Positions 28,156-38,978 of a DNA stretch of 64,000 nucleotides are shown piece after piece; the stretch's first letter is position 1; the number at the start of each line of letters is the position of its first letter. The translations under genes and the position numbers were made by a program. The notes under the pieces are model-generated. The model was not told the DNA's origin. It saw nothing but the letters and a program-made list of their open reading frames with translations, and searched no databases. This DNA comes from Alkalicella caledoniensis (lineage in GTDB: Bacteria > Bacillota > Proteinivoracia > Proteinivoracales > Proteinivoracaceae), in the NCBI RefSeq assembly GCF_014467015.1, contig NZ_CP058559.1:496001-560000 (forward strand), read 5' to 3'.

Positions 28156-30138
28156 TTATATCTTAAATTTAGTTATTTCTTGGTTTAATTTGTCTGATAA
28201 GTCATTTAGTTGTTCTGCTGCTTTTGCCACTTCTTCAGCTACCATTGCAGTTTGCTGCATAGATGCAGTTACTTGTTCAGAGGAAGCTGCTGTTTCTTCT
28301 GATACTGCTGCCACCCTTTGTATGACATCTACTATTTCTCTACCATCTTGTGCCATTGAGTCTACGTATTTTGTTATACCTTCTATCCGACCTGTGATAT
28401 TTTCAATGGATTTAGATATCGTTGTAAAGGCTGAGTCTACTTCAGAAACGGCTAGATTTTGTATTTTTGCCTGTTCTTTTGTCTTTTGCATGATTTCCAC
28501 TGAACGACTACTTTCTCCTTGAATTTCCGAAACTATACTAGCTATCTCACCAGTAGATTTTCCTGCTTGTTCCGCAAGTTTTCTAATTTCATCTGCAACC
28601 ACTGCAAAACCTTTACCCGCTTCTCCTGCCCTAGCTGCTTCTATGGCAGCATTAAGTGCTAAGAGGTTTGTTTGATTTGATATGTTACTTATTGTTTCTA
28701 GTATCCCACCGATAGATTGTGTTTTATTATTTAATTCGATAATTGTTCTTTCGATGTTTTCTGTAACTGTATTGTTTTCTTTATTTGCATTCACTAGTTC
28801 TGAAACTGCTTTATTACCTGTTTCGTTTGCAGAGGATACTTCTTTGGTAAGCCCTAGAATTTCTGTTGAACCATGGGTAAGTTCAACAAATTTCTCATCG
28901 AGGTTTCTGGTCATTTCTGATCCTGTCTCCACATCCCGAGCTTGCTCTGTAGCTCCTTTTGCTATTTCCTCAGCTGCCCTGGAAACCTCTGTTGTGGAAG
29001 CTGTAGTTTCTTCAGTATTTGCAGCTAGGGTTTCAGATGCCATGCCAAGCTGTTGGGATACGTTTTGAATATCCCTAAGTAGGCTTCCAAGCTGGTCAAC
29101 CATTTGATTTATTGCTTTCCCTAATGTACCTATCTCATCTTTAGATTTTATATTAGTTTTTACAGTGAAATCTCCTGCACTAATTTTCTCTAGGTCTTTC
29201 ACTAGCTGCTTTAGGGATTTTGTTATGGTAAAGGATAGTAGGTAAGCAAGTAAAGCTGCTATAACTATTGCTATAATAGCGTTTATAATTAGGTCTCTTA
29301 GTACAACTGATACATTGCTATATACCTCATCATAAACTGGTGAACCGATAATCTTCCATCTTGTGCTCTCTATTGTATTGTAAACTGCATAACGGCTTTC
29401 ACCTTGGAATTCAAAGTCTAATTCACCAGAGTTGTTTGAAGTTATAGCTGCTAATAATTCATCTATAGGAAGTATTCCTCCTATTAATTCACGATCTGGA
29501 TGTGTAATTATAGTCCCGTTGTCAGATAGTAAAGCAACTGTACCAGTTTGCCCAATTCTAATACTATCCACAAAGCCTTGGAGCTCGTATAGGTTTATAT
29601 CAAAGGTTAAAACCCCAATAAATTCATTATTGTCAAAGGAGTTATAAATAGGAACAGCTGTAGATACCACAAAGCCAGACCCATCCCCACTTTCGTATAC
29701 ATCTGTCCATATTAGTCCGTCCCTGGCTAGTGCATCCACATACCAAGGCCTAATTGTGGGATCATAGTCTTCTAATTCCACATGTGGGTAGATATAAAAA
29801 TCCTTATTAGGTGTACCTAAATATACATGGGTTATGGCATCGTAAGTTTCAGCCACTGACTGAAAATTTTCAAGCATTCTTTCTATGTAATATTCAGATT
29901 CAGTTCCCCTTTGAACCTCTTCTAGTTTTGACATGCTCACTAATGAATTTGTCAGTCCTTCTAGATAAATATTTACTGTATTATTGGCCAGGTCTAATGT
30001 TTGATTTGATGTTAGTTTAAACTCAGTTATGAGGATCTCGGTGGTGTTTGTGTAGTTCATATACCCTAGAAACGACATTGGTAGTACAACAAGTAGGATA
30101 ACAATTGCGATAATTTTCCATTGAATAGATATGTTCAA
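28156..30138 (-). CDS. methyl-accepting chemotaxis protein with Cache sensor domain
   Basis: The 660-residue transmembrane receptor has an N-terminal helix (about residues 8-28). An extracellular double-Cache-like ligand domain (about 35-280, with [20 protein letters not shown] typical of dCache_1) is followed by a second membrane helix (about 283-305), a HAMP domain (about 305-360, [15 protein letters not shown]) and the signalling coiled coil. The tip [20 protein letters not shown] is intact. The start is TTG after an AAGGAGG site. Ligand class is unknown, although this Cache type often binds amino acids. It is a close paralog of the gene at 30298. Confidence 0.95.
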   Translation of the reverse strand: MNISIQWKIIAIVILLVVLPMSFLGYMNYTNTTEILITEFKLTSNQTLDLANNTVNIYLEGLTNSLVSMSKLEEVQRGTESEYYIERMLENFQSVAETYDAITHVYLGTPNKDFYIYPHVELEDYDPTIRPWYVDALARDGLIWTDVYESGDGSGFVVSTAVPIYNSFDNNEFIGVLTFDINLYELQGFVDSIRIGQTGTVALLSDNGTIITHPDRELIGGILPIDELLAAITSNNSGELDFEFQGESRYAVYNTIESTRWKIIGSPVYDEVYSNVSVVLRDLIINAIIAIVIAALLAYLLSFTITKSLKQLVKDLEKISAGDFTVKTNIKSKDEIGTLGKAINQMVDQLGSLLRDIQNVSQQLGMASETLAANTEETTASTTEVSRAAEEIAKGATEQARDVETGSEMTRNLDEKFVELTHGSTEILGLTKEVSSANETGNKAVSELVNANKENNTVTENIERTIIELNNKTQSIGGILETISNISNQTNLLALNAAIEAARAGEAGKGFAVVADEIRKLAEQAGKSTGEIASIVSEIQGESSRSVEIMQKTKEQAKIQNLAVSEVDSAFTTISKSIENITGRIEGITKYVDSMAQDGREIVDVIQRVAAVSEETAASSEQVTASMQQTAMVAEEVAKAAEQLNDLSDKLNQEITKFKI

Positions 30139-30272
30139 CTTTAAAGCCTCCTTAAGTAATATATTTTTACAATTTATAATACTATCACAATGGAAATAGT
30201 AAACAATAGTACATAGGTCACAGGGAAATAATTACCATGGAAAAGTTTAGGATAACAGAAAAAGATATAATA

Positions 30273-30294
30273 AAGGACCCCTCTCGGAGTCCTT
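30273..30294 (-). terminator. terminator of the second Cache chemoreceptor gene
   Basis: AAGGACCCC pairs with GGAGTCCTT (one mismatch) directly after the stop codon. Confidence 0.65.
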
Positions 30295-30297
30295 CTA

Positions 30298-32274
30298 TTA
30301 TATCTTAAATTTTTGAACTTCTTTGCTTAGTTTTTCTGATAGATCATTTAGTTGTTCAGCTGCTTTGGCAACCTCATCAGCTACCATGGCAGTTTGTTGC
30401 ATGGATGCTGTAACTTGTTGAGAAGATGCAGCTGTTTCTTCTGATACAGCTGCAACCCTCTGGATTGCATTAACTATATCTTTACCATCTTTACTCATTG
30501 TTTCAACATATGATGTTATGTTCTCTATGCGTCCAGTTATATTACCTATGGATTCATATATAGTTGAGAAAGCAGTGTCAACATCTGTTACTGCAATGTT
30601 TTGGATTTTTGCCTGCTGTTTTGTAGATTGCATTATTTCCACGGAACGGCTACTTTGTCCTTGGATCTCTGAAACAATGCCTGCTATTTCTCCAGTGGAC
30701 TTCCCTGCCTGCTCAGCAAGTTTCCTTATTTCATCTGCTACCACAGCGAAGCCTTTCCCTGCTTCCCCTGCCCTTGCAGCTTCAATTGCAGCATTTAGTG
30801 CAAGCAAGTTTGTTTGATTTGATATACTGCTTATTGTTTCTAAGATGCCACCTATGGATTGGGTTTTGTTGTTTAATTCAACGATAGTTCTTTCTATGTT
30901 CTCAGTTACTGCATTGTTTTCTTTGTTTGCATTTATAAGATCCGTTACTGCCTTGCTTCCACTTTCATTGGCCTTTACCACTTCTTTAGTTAACGCAAGC
31001 ATTTGTTGTGACCCTTCATTTAATTCAAAGAATTTATTATCTAAATTTCTAGTCATCTCAGAAGATGTTTCTACATCTTTGGCTTGCTCTGAAGCACCCT
31101 TAGCTATTTCTTCTGCTGCCCTGGAAACTTCACTTGTTGATGCCGTCGTCTCTTCTGTATTTGCTGCTAATGTCTCCGATGCAATTGATAATTGCTGGGA
31201 AACGATTTGTACATCCTGAAAGAGTATAGATAGTTGGTCCACCATCTTATTTACTGCTTTGCCTAATGTTCCTACTTCATCCTTAGACTTAATATTGGTT
31301 TTTATGGTAAGGTCACCATTGGAGATTTTGTCTAAGTCTTTTACCAAAGAGTTAATTGGCTTTGTAATTGTTAATGATAAACCAAACCCTATAAGGCATG
31401 CGAATATGATTGTAACTGCTCCATTGATAAGAATGTCATTTAAAATAATGCCTACCTGGTTATGAACTTCTGCAAGTTCCGGTGTTCCGATAATCTTCCA
31501 ACCTGTCCTATCAATTGTACTAAACATTGATATGCGTTCTTCATCTTCATATGTAAATTCAACTTCCCCTGATTTACCACTCAAAGCACTCACAAGTTCC
31601 TCAATTGGAAGTATTTTACCTATCAAAGTATGATTCTCATGGGTTATTACTTTACCGTCACCTGCTGTTAGGGCAGCTGTACCCTGTTCACCAATTCTTA
31701 TTCCATCTATAAACCCTTGAAGATTAGATAGATTAATGTCTATGGCAATTACTCCCACTAACTCACCTTGGTTATAACTATTGTATAGTGGCATTGATGC
31801 TGTAACAACCATGCCTAATCCGTTACTACTTTCATAAACATCTGTCCATATTAGTCCATCTTTAGCTACTGCTTCTGTGTACCAGTTTCTGCTTGTGGGG
31901 TCATATCCTTCTGGTAGGTCTGCAGGGGGATATGTATAAAACTCCCTATCGGTAAGACCAAGATAAACATGTGTGATTTCATCGTAGGTATCTGAAACAG
32001 ATTTAAATCTCTCTAACATCTTGGCTTGATTATCCTCTGACTGGGCAATACTTTGCACCTCTTCTAAAAGAGTTACGCTGGTCAAAGTGTCCTCAAGGGA
32101 CTTTAAGTAAATATCTAGTGTTTTTTCTGCTAATTGGGTTGTTTGATAAGACGTTAATTTGAATTCATCTGTAAGAATTTCTGTTGCTGTTTTATAGCTC
32201 GAAAATCCTAGATATGCTGTTGATGCTATAACTAGTATAGTTATTCCTGCGATTATTTTCCATCTAATTGACAT
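30298..32274 (-). CDS. methyl-accepting chemotaxis protein with Cache sensor domain (paralog)
   Basis: The 658-residue protein has the same layout as its downstream neighbour: N-terminal helix, double-Cache-like outer domain with [20 protein letters not shown], second helix near 285-305, HAMP and signalling domain. The cytoplasmic halves are nearly identical while the Cache domains differ much more. This is what is expected after tandem duplication followed by change of ligand preference. ATG with GGGAGG upstream. Each copy has its own terminator, so they are probably transcribed separately. Confidence 0.95.
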   Translation of the reverse strand: MSIRWKIIAGITILVIASTAYLGFSSYKTATEILTDEFKLTSYQTTQLAEKTLDIYLKSLEDTLTSVTLLEEVQSIAQSEDNQAKMLERFKSVSDTYDEITHVYLGLTDREFYTYPPADLPEGYDPTSRNWYTEAVAKDGLIWTDVYESSNGLGMVVTASMPLYNSYNQGELVGVIAIDINLSNLQGFIDGIRIGEQGTAALTAGDGKVITHENHTLIGKILPIEELVSALSGKSGEVEFTYEDEERISMFSTIDRTGWKIIGTPELAEVHNQVGIILNDILINGAVTIIFACLIGFGLSLTITKPINSLVKDLDKISNGDLTIKTNIKSKDEVGTLGKAVNKMVDQLSILFQDVQIVSQQLSIASETLAANTEETTASTSEVSRAAEEIAKGASEQAKDVETSSEMTRNLDNKFFELNEGSQQMLALTKEVVKANESGSKAVTDLINANKENNAVTENIERTIVELNNKTQSIGGILETISSISNQTNLLALNAAIEAARAGEAGKGFAVVADEIRKLAEQAGKSTGEIAGIVSEIQGQSSRSVEIMQSTKQQAKIQNIAVTDVDTAFSTIYESIGNITGRIENITSYVETMSKDGKDIVNAIQRVAAVSEETAASSQQVTASMQQTAMVADEVAKAAEQLNDLSEKLSKEVQKFKI

Positions 32275-32535
32275 TGCTGTAAATTTCCTCCCTAGTTTTT
32301 TATTTGTTTTATTAAGTTACATATTATTCCATGGAAAGATATGCAAGTATCATGCCATGATTAAAAGGCCTGTTTATAGGCTTTCTAAAAAAATAATTGT
32401 ATAACTACGGAATGAATATAAACCATCATATTTGCAAAACCCAGTTAGCATGAGATTAAAGCGGTTCATTCTTATTCCGGTTGGTTTGTTATCGTTCCAT
32501 TTTCTGGACACCTAAAATCATACTACCCCAAAATA

Positions 32536-32565
32536 TAAAAAGACACCTATTCACGGTGTCTTTTT
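32536..32565. terminator. terminator of the CBS protein gene
   Basis: AAAAAGACACC pairs with GGTGTCTTTTT, with both flanks suited to termination in either direction. Confidence 0.8.
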
Positions 32566-33017
32566 CCCACATATTCCTGTTCATCTATTGTGTTAAATGC
32601 AGCCTTTGATGTTGCCGCTAGATACTTTTCGTAGCAATAATTCATAATGTCACTTCTTTTTATTATACCTATAAAGATTCCTTTGTCATCGATAACTGGC
32701 ACAAAGTTTTGATTTACTGCAAGTTCTATCAGATCTTCTATATTTGAGTTTATAGAAACTGGTTTGTTCGTTATGTGTTTTGGAACTTCTTTGATGGATA
32801 CTTTGCTGGTGTCTTTAAAGCTAAGATCAGGTGAGTTCTTCATCTTCCAAAGCAAATCACCTTCTGTGATAGTCGCTACGTACTTACCTTCACTATTTAT
32901 CAATGGAATGGCTGTATATCTATGGTACCCCATTCTCTCAAGTATTTGCCTCATTGTTGCATCATCAGACTCGTAAATAACGTCACTTTTCGGAGTCAGA
33001 AAAAAAGCGATATTCAT
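32547..33017 (-). CDS. CBS-domain pair protein
   Basis: The 156 residues make two CBS repeats, the first about residues 8-58 (SDDATMRQILERMGYHRYTAIPLIN, then GKYVATITEGDLLW) and the second about 75-130 (NIEDLIELAVNQNFVPVIDDKG, then FIGIIKRSDIM). Such free-standing pairs usually bind adenine nucleotides and act as energy or nucleotide sensors. No catalytic domain or partner gene is present, so the target is unknown. The start has a GGGAGG site. Confidence 0.88.
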   Translation of the reverse strand: MNIAFFLTPKSDVIYESDDATMRQILERMGYHRYTAIPLINSEGKYVATITEGDLLWKMKNSPDLSFKDTSKVSIKEVPKHITNKPVSINSNIEDLIELAVNQNFVPVIDDKGIFIGIIKRSDIMNYCYEKYLAATSKAAFNTIDEQEYVGKRHRE

Positions 33018-33183
33018 AAAAAAATATACCTCCCTTATAGTTATTCCATCATTCTCCCCTTTAACATCCCCCCTTATTATATTTCACTATCTATAATTAT
33101 ATCATAGTTTTAGCACCATTTTTATTTTATTAGATTATTTAACTTATGTGAAGTGTTTTTATAAAAGTTTACACTTTGTTTTC

Positions 33184-33227
33184 AAAAGATAAGACACCAC
33201 TTTTGCTTTTGTGGTGTCTTATCTTTT
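33184..33227 (-). terminator. terminator of tnaA with a perfect 17-bp stem
   Basis: AAAAGATAAGACACCAC pairs without mismatch with GTGGTGTCTTATCTTTT around a 10-base loop, right after the tryptophanase stop codon. Confidence 0.88.
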
Positions 33228-33228
33228 A

Positions 33229-34614
33229 TTATTCTACTGGCGTAAGCCTAGCTGTAAAATGTCTCAAAATCTTTGGCTCGTAGGTAAATTCTAAGCCCTT
33301 TAATTCTGAAGAAAAATCTTTAATTGCTATTAGCCCATCAGCAATTACGTCCATATGGTCGTTTGTATATACTCTTCTTGGTATAGTTAAACGCAATAAT
33401 TCTAATGGTGATTCTAGATTTTCTCCAGTATCAGGATCTCTACCAAGTAAGAAAGATCCTATCTCAACACTACGCACACCTGATTGAACATAAAGTGCAT
33501 TTGCCAGTGCTTGAGCTGGGAATTGATAGTATGGTATATGTGGTAGCATCTTCTTCGCATCTACGAAGACTGCGTGACCTCCCACGGGGTACTGAATTGG
33601 AATGCCAGCCTCTTTAAGTCTCTCACCTAAATACTCCACTTGACCTATCCTATATTCTAAGAAATCAAGTTCAGACCCTTCATATAACCCTCTAGCTAGG
33701 GCCTCCATGTCACGTCCTGCCAATCCACCGTAGGTTGGGAAACCTTCAAGGGGAACTACCCTTGATCTACACTGGTTGTACAGTTCTTCATCTTCTTTTA
33801 TTGCCAGTACACCACCGATATTTACAATAGCGTCTTTTTTAGCTGACATGGAAAGGGCATCACCGTAGCTAAACATCTCTTTAATTATTTCACGGATAGT
33901 TTTGTCTTGGTACCCTTCTTCTCTTTTCTTAATGAAGTATGCATTTTCTGCAAATCTTGCAGCATCTATTACCACTGGAATGTCATACTTTTTAGCTAAG
34001 TTATATGTAGCTTTGATATTTTCCATGGAAACAGGTTGCCCACCGGCACTATTACAAGTAACTGTAATAATAACCATGGCTATGTTTTCTTTGCCTTTAT
34101 CCTGTATTACTTTTTCAGTTTGTTCAAGGTCAAAATTACCTTTAAATGGGTGAGGAGTAGTAGTATCATATGCTGCATCTATAACTGTGTTTATTGCTCT
34201 TCCCTCAGCTAGCTCCACATGAGCTTTAGTTGTATCAAAATGCATATTTGATATACAAAATTGACCTGGTTTGATTAAAATTGGAAATAATACCTGTTCT
34301 GCACCTCTACCTTGGTGTGTAGGGATGGTGTAATTGTATCCGATAATGTCTTTAATAGCGTTAGCCAGACTGTAATAATTTCTACTTCCGGAGTAAGCTT
34401 CGTCACCTAACATCATACCTGCCCATTGATTGTCACTCATGGCACCTGTACCGCTGTCAGTTAAAAGATCGATATAAACATCTTTGCTATCAAGACTGAA
34501 CAGGTTGTGACCTGCCCTTTCTAGAGCGTTTTCACGTTCTTCTCTGGAAATCATTTTGATAGGCTCAACCATTTTAATTTTAAAAGGTTCAGCTTTAGGT
34601 CTTTTTACCGCCAT
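33229..34614 (-). CDS. tnaA: tryptophanase (PLP-dependent tryptophan indole-lyase)
   Basis: The enzyme splits L-tryptophan into indole, pyruvate and ammonia. GGAGGG before ATG 34614 gives 461 residues ([20 protein letters not shown]), the family length. The PLP Lys is in [26 protein letters not shown] and [12 protein letters not shown] follow tryptophanase rather than tyrosine phenol-lyase. The [12 protein letters not shown] stretch has Ile where tyrosine phenol-lyase has the substrate-binding Arg, which favours tryptophan as substrate. I see no tnaC-like leader peptide in the short upstream region and no tryptophan permease beside it. Indole production is the inference. Confidence 0.9.
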   Translation of the reverse strand: MAVKRPKAEPFKIKMVEPIKMISREERENALERAGHNLFSLDSKDVYIDLLTDSGTGAMSDNQWAGMMLGDEAYSGSRNYYSLANAIKDIIGYNYTIPTHQGRGAEQVLFPILIKPGQFCISNMHFDTTKAHVELAEGRAINTVIDAAYDTTTPHPFKGNFDLEQTEKVIQDKGKENIAMVIITVTCNSAGGQPVSMENIKATYNLAKKYDIPVVIDAARFAENAYFIKKREEGYQDKTIREIIKEMFSYGDALSMSAKKDAIVNIGGVLAIKEDEELYNQCRSRVVPLEGFPTYGGLAGRDMEALARGLYEGSELDFLEYRIGQVEYLGERLKEAGIPIQYPVGGHAVFVDAKKMLPHIPYYQFPAQALANALYVQSGVRSVEIGSFLLGRDPDTGENLESPLELLRLTIPRRVYTNDHMDVIADGLIAIKDFSSELKGLEFTYEPKILRHFTARLTPVE

Positions 34615-34694
34615 TTTGAATCCCTCCGAATTATATGTATTTTTTATAATATGAATATTGTAACTCCCAAATATAAAGGTAACATATATTGTCC

Positions 34695-34725
34695 TAAAGT
34701 TCAAACATTTAATGTTTGAACTTTT
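34695..34725 (-). terminator. terminator of the metallophosphoesterase-flavodoxin operon
   Basis: TAAAGTTCAAACATT pairs with AATGTTTGAACTTTTA just after the flavodoxin stop codon. Confidence 0.82.
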
Positions 34726-34728
34726 AGT

Positions 34729-35211
34729 TTATTGCATAATGGCCTTTGCCCATTCCATTGCTCTATTAGCATTAAAGTTTTTATCTTTTAGAAGGGGCTC
34801 AAAAAAATCCTTTTCCCCCACAAATGAGTTGCCTGGTAGAGCATCTTTTAATTTTTCAAAGGTCTTTGCATTTTGTCCCCCATGGCAGGTAAAAAGAGCA
34901 ACTTTTTTGTTTTTTATGTTGTGCTCTGATATGAATGTGTTAACAGGTGGTGCATAGGTCCAAGCCCATACTGGGGTGCCAACAAATATAACATCATATT
35001 TATCTATCTCTATGTCTACATGCTCTATATCTGGCTTTTTCTTCATCATTATTTGGCTCCCTCCCCAAACGTATTTCATAAATCCTTTGGTTTTTATTTC
35101 ATTGACTGGCTTAATTTCAACAATATCAGCATTTATGGTCATGGCTATACTCTCCGCAATGAATTTTGTATTACCTTCAAATGAATAAAAAACCACTAAA
35201 GCTTTTCCCAT
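34729..35211 (-). CDS. flavodoxin
   Basis: This small FMN electron carrier has 160 residues. The phosphate-binding loop is near the start (YSFEGNTKFIAES, about residues 9-21). The aromatic FMN-stacking region is VGTPVWAWTYAPPV near 77-90, followed by FTCHGGQNAKTF near 107-118. These features fit the flavodoxin_4-like group of Firmicutes. The gene starts 14 bases after the metallophosphoesterase stop codon and shares its transcript. AGGAGG precedes the ATG. Redox partners are unknown. Confidence 0.9.
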   Translation of the reverse strand: MGKALVVFYSFEGNTKFIAESIAMTINADIVEIKPVNEIKTKGFMKYVWGGSQIMMKKKPDIEHVDIEIDKYDVIFVGTPVWAWTYAPPVNTFISEHNIKNKKVALFTCHGGQNAKTFEKLKDALPGNSFVGEKDFFEPLLKDKNFNANRAMEWAKAIMQ

Positions 35212-35225
35212 AAAAAATCAACCTC

Positions 35226-36383
35226 CTAATTAAATGAAATATTTATTTTAACTATTTCTCCCCGGGTTCCAAGTCTTATGGGGGGACCCCATGTACCAAA
35301 TCCAGATGAAACTATTACTTTCATATCTCCTTTTTCAGATAATCCCCAATGGTTTTCGAAGATAAAGTTTGTAACAATGGCATTGGGGAAAATTTGGCCT
35401 CTGTGTGTATGTCCTGACAGTAGGAGGTCAACTCCTCCTCGTTCAGCCTCATTTATACTCTTGGGCTGGTGATCCATCATTATCAAGGGTAGGTCTTTAT
35501 CAATATCAACTAACCACTCATCCAAGCTCTTCCTTGGAACTCCTGAAATACGAGCCCCTGTGGGATCATTTCTTCCAGCCACATAAAAACTTTCTTCTAC
35601 TAAAACATGTTCATCTATCAAAACAGTTATCCCTGACTTTTCAAGGTAGTGGGTTATTTCCTCTACATGTCCTCCTACATACTCATGATTTCCTAAGGAT
35701 GCATACATGCCGTACTTTGGTTTAAGCCTGCCAAATGATTTATACATCTGTTCACTGACATATGGCCGTATATCTTCATCAACTATATCCCCAGCAAAAA
35801 AAATTATGTCTGGATCAATATCATAAACCATATCAACCATTTTCATTAAACGTTTGTTATCGATGATTTTTCCTAAGTGCACATCTGTAATCAGCACAGC
35901 GTTGAGGTTTTCTAATTTAGCCCCTTTAGGGATGTGAATATCATACTCCACTATCACAGGGTTTCTAGCTATATGTGTACCGTAGATTAATACTACAAAA
36001 AGTGTAAAGAAAATTAGTACTCCCGTAGCATTTAAATACAATGGATTGTGTGTTAAACTACCATTAGCAATATTTGTCACTTCAAGTAGCCGAGATATTA
36101 TATCAAGAATAACAAACATAAATATAAGGTAAAACAATATCCCTAACCAGTACGCACCAATATTTGTTATTATTTTTGTTAGAGATAAAGGTATATATGC
36201 TTTAAAAAATCTACTTATTACATAAGATGCAGCAATGGAACCGAATAAAAACCAATATACAAATAGATTCAAATTTGGGATCCACTGGGATAATACTCTT
36301 AAAATTCTAGTACCTATATAATAACATACTAAGCCATATAATATAGTGGCCGTTGTATAAACAAAGTAAAAATATGGTCTCAT
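35226..36383 (-). CDS. membrane-anchored metallophosphoesterase
   Basis: The 385 residues start with about four membrane helices (residues 1-135). A calcineurin-like phosphoesterase domain (about 150-385) follows, with the expected metal motifs DVHLGK, GDIVDE, GNHEY and GHTHRGQ, all intact. This architecture is the YkuE/YaeI-like type. The catalytic domain probably faces outside and acts on a phosphodiester such as a lipid or cell wall precursor, but the substrate is not known. It is the first gene of a two-gene unit with flavodoxin. Confidence 0.88.
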   Translation of the reverse strand: MRPYFYFVYTTATILYGLVCYYIGTRILRVLSQWIPNLNLFVYWFLFGSIAASYVISRFFKAYIPLSLTKIITNIGAYWLGILFYLIFMFVILDIISRLLEVTNIANGSLTHNPLYLNATGVLIFFTLFVVLIYGTHIARNPVIVEYDIHIPKGAKLENLNAVLITDVHLGKIIDNKRLMKMVDMVYDIDPDIIFFAGDIVDEDIRPYVSEQMYKSFGRLKPKYGMYASLGNHEYVGGHVEEITHYLEKSGITVLIDEHVLVEESFYVAGRNDPTGARISGVPRKSLDEWLVDIDKDLPLIMMDHQPKSINEAERGGVDLLLSGHTHRGQIFPNAIVTNFIFENHWGLSEKGDMKVIVSSGFGTWGPPIRLGTRGEIVKINISFN

Positions 36384-36535
36384 TTGTTGCCTCCAGTTTG
36401 ATATGTTTATTATCTTACTATTTTTTCCATATAATTATTAAATAACAAAAATTTTATTTTTTTTTGTCTTTCTAATATTATCCATAGAAGCTATAATAGT
36501 TTTAGACAATTTATATTTACACCAGGAGGATATTT

Positions 36536-37615
36536 ATGAGACTAGTACCTATTGTCAGCGTTAAAGAAGGTTATATACTAGGAAAATCACTATACAACGA
36601 AAATGGTCAACTACTAATTGCTAAAAATACTGGTTTAACACAATCTATGATTAGTAAGATTGTAAGCCTTGGATACAATTCTGTCTACATTGCAAGCCAG
36701 TACACAGAAAATGAGATTGACGATATTATAAAACCTAAATTTGTTCAAAAAACAATGCTTTTAAGCAAAAGAATCTCGGGTATGATTGTTTCTAAAAAAG
36801 GTAATATCCATTCTTCTTTAGGAGAGCTTAGTGATATTGTTGATGAAATCATAGATGAGATACTAAACTCTAGGGAAATATTTCTTAATTTACTAAATGT
36901 ATCTTCTTATGATGACTACACATACAAACATTGCCTAAACGTAATGTTTCTTTCCATTTCCATTGGCAGAACTTTGGGTTATACTAAAGGCCAGCTCCAT
37001 GACCTGGCCATTGGTGCACTTTTTCATGATATTGGAAAACTATTTGTCCCAAAGGATATTTTACTTAAACCCAGTGCCCTTTCTAATCAAGAATTTGAGC
37101 TTATGAAAAGTCATTCCCGAAAGGGCTTCGATTTTTTAAAAGAGTATACTGATTTATCTGCTATTATTCGGATTGTAAGCTTAGATCATCACGAAAAGTG
37201 GGATGGTACTGGGTATCCTCAAGGGAAAAAAGGTGATGAAATACACCCTTTTGGAAGGATTGTAGCAGCATGTGATGTTTTTGAGGCATTGACTGCAAAT
37301 CGCCCCTACAGAAAAGAGATTTCTTTATGGGAAGCTAGGGAGTACATATTAGGCGGTGGAGGATCTTTTTTCGATTTCCAGATAGTTCAAGCCTTTGCTC
37401 AAACTGTTAACCCTTTCCCTGTGGGTAGCTATGTTAGACTTTCAGACGGCAGAGAAGGCATGGTAAAAAGTTCTAATAAGAACTTTTATACTAGACCAGT
37501 GGTAGAAATTCATTGTGAGCAAGGGAGAAAAATTGATCCATATACTTTTGACATGCTAGATATAAATAGTATTATCGTTGAAGATATAATTCCTGATTTT
37601 TCATATACTGCTTAA
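36536..37615 (+). CDS. HD-GYP domain protein, probable cyclic-di-GMP phosphodiesterase
   Basis: The 359-residue cytoplasmic protein has an N-terminal segment of about 110 residues (VKEGYILGKSLYNENGQLLI, resembling the region before HD-GYP in many clostridial proteins). The HD-GYP domain covers about 125-310. The metal and signature residues are seen in YKHCLNVMFLS, FHDIGKLFVPKDILLKP, and the HHEKWDGTGYPQ motif. The last 60 residues form a small beta-rich tail. Full GYP motif conservation supports hydrolysis of c-di-GMP. The AGGAGG site supports the ATG. Confidence 0.9.
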   Translation: MRLVPIVSVKEGYILGKSLYNENGQLLIAKNTGLTQSMISKIVSLGYNSVYIASQYTENEIDDIIKPKFVQKTMLLSKRISGMIVSKKGNIHSSLGELSDIVDEIIDEILNSREIFLNLLNVSSYDDYTYKHCLNVMFLSISIGRTLGYTKGQLHDLAIGALFHDIGKLFVPKDILLKPSALSNQEFELMKSHSRKGFDFLKEYTDLSAIIRIVSLDHHEKWDGTGYPQGKKGDEIHPFGRIVAACDVFEALTANRPYRKEISLWEAREYILGGGGSFFDFQIVQAFAQTVNPFPVGSYVRLSDGREGMVKSSNKNFYTRPVVEIHCEQGRKIDPYTFDMLDINSIIVEDIIPDFSYTA

Positions 37616-37618
37616 TAG

Positions 37619-37646
37619 GGTGAGCCCATGGCTTACCTTTTTTTAA
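37619..37646 (+). terminator. rho-independent terminator
   Basis: GGTGAGCC pairs with GGCTTACC (one wobble) and is followed by seven T, directly after the HD-GYP gene. Confidence 0.8.
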
Positions 37647-37721
37647 TAGCAATTTTTGCACCCCTCTACATAACTTAATATTACCATTGGTTAAAATAAT
37701 ATATAGGGAGGAATACAGAAA

Positions 37722-38333
37722 ATGCTAAAAAGAGAACTCTTTGTTCAAGAATTATACAAGCTTAGGGATTTTCCTAATGAAAACTCCACATGTGATAAAA
37801 TACTTGCTACCTTTAATATATGGGCAGCTAAATTGGATACAAGTTATCTGAATACACCTACAGGTATACATGGTATTGGACATGCTAACCGGGTGTTGTT
37901 TTTAAGTATACTCCTATCAGAGCTCTATAACTTAAGCGACAAAGACAAAGAATTAATATTTACAAGTGCTATCTTCCATGACATAGGCAGAATCAACCAA
38001 GATATAAACGCTATACACGGAGAATTGAGCTATAGGAAAATGCATCAGTTGGCCCTTCTTTCTCCTCAATCATTAGGTTGCGAAGACGATAATGTTCTAA
38101 AATATATAATGGAAAACCACTGTAAATCAGATAAGAAAATTTATAACCAAACTGGCCAATATAGCATTAGAGATGGCAATAGAGCTGTTTTCTTGCTTAA
38201 ATTGTTTAAGGACTGTGACGGATTAGACAGGGTAAGACTTGGTGATTTAGATATAAATTACTTGCGTAACGAAAAATCCAAGAAATTGGTTGATATAGCT
38301 TATTTGTTGTTACTGCATACAAAGTCCCCGTGA
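37722..38333 (+). CDS. HD domain phosphohydrolase
   Basis: The 203 residues hold one HD domain with GIHGIGHANRVLF (about residues 46-58), SAIFHDIGRINQD (about 83-95) and NAIHGELSY. A late DCDGLDRVRLGD follows near 165-176, where the last metal Asp is expected. It lacks the GYP motif, so the substrate is probably a nucleotide or similar phosphate ester and not clearly c-di-GMP. GGGAGG precedes ATG. It follows the HD-GYP gene but is separated by a terminator. Confidence 0.85.
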   Translation: MLKRELFVQELYKLRDFPNENSTCDKILATFNIWAAKLDTSYLNTPTGIHGIGHANRVLFLSILLSELYNLSDKDKELIFTSAIFHDIGRINQDINAIHGELSYRKMHQLALLSPQSLGCEDDNVLKYIMENHCKSDKKIYNQTGQYSIRDGNRAVFLLKLFKDCDGLDRVRLGDLDINYLRNEKSKKLVDIAYLLLLHTKSP

Positions 38334-38411
38334 ATTTCTAGTAGTTTTCTTCACTGTATTTCCCTGTGCTGACTACAGCCCTTAACAGTAAGTGCTCCCC
38401 ACAAAAACTAT

Positions 38412-38440
38412 TTTACAAAAAAGCTAAAATGTTGGATAAT
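38412..38440 (+). promoter_or_regulatory. sigma-A promoter of the acetyltransferase gene
   Basis: TTTACA and GATAAT are separated by 17 bases, about 20 bases before the start codon. Confidence 0.6.
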
Positions 38441-38461
38441 ATATTTAGCAAAGGGGGAGTT

Positions 38462-38959
38462 ATGTCTATGGATTTAACATTCAGTAAAATTACCACAGAT
38501 CATATGGGTCCAATTATGGATTTAGTTGCAGAGTTAAAGGAAGAACAGGCTGGTGTATCATTTATAAGGGTTAATAGCCAAGAAGATTTGATTGAGTGGC
38601 TTGAGGACCCTAAGGTTTATGTATATGGCTCTTTTATTGATAACAAACTGGTTGGTATCTTTAAAGCTACTCAAGGTGAAAAAGGTAAGGAGCACAGTTG
38701 CCATATCGCTTCAGCTTTAACTAAGGCATGCAGGGGCAAAGGAGTGGGCAAAAAGCTTTTGAATTACTCTTTGGAGCAATTGCAACTAGAAGGTATATGG
38801 ATGGTTCGAGCTTATGTTTATAGCAATAATACTTCTTCCTTTACAACACTACTATCTGCAGGTTTCCAATGGTCAGGTACAGTACATAAACATCATTGGG
38901 ATGACAAGTTAGGTAAATATATTGATGATTTAATCTTCCATAAAGAATTACCCCATTAA
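38462..38959 (+). CDS. GNAT family N-acetyltransferase
   Basis: The frame opens at 38366, but the AAGGGGGAG site points to ATG 38462, and the good promoter at 38412-38440 lies inside the longer frame, so the shorter start is right. The product has 165 residues. The acetyl-CoA binding motif is seen in ALTKACRGKGVGKKLLNYSLE (about residues 83-103). The late region holds VRAYVYSNNTSSFTTLLSAGF, as in RimI/phosphinothricin-type acetyltransferases. The substrate is not known. Confidence 0.88.
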   Translation: MSMDLTFSKITTDHMGPIMDLVAELKEEQAGVSFIRVNSQEDLIEWLEDPKVYVYGSFIDNKLVGIFKATQGEKGKEHSCHIASALTKACRGKGVGKKLLNYSLEQLQLEGIWMVRAYVYSNNTSSFTTLLSAGFQWSGTVHKHHWDDKLGKYIDDLIFHKELPH

Positions 38960-38978
38960 AAAAAAGATATAAAAATTT

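Noticed and set aside
33229-34614. Tyrosine phenol-lyase as the identity of the PLP lyase
   Set aside because: The Arg that binds the phenol substrate is replaced by Ile in [10 protein letters not shown], and several other stretches follow tryptophanase.
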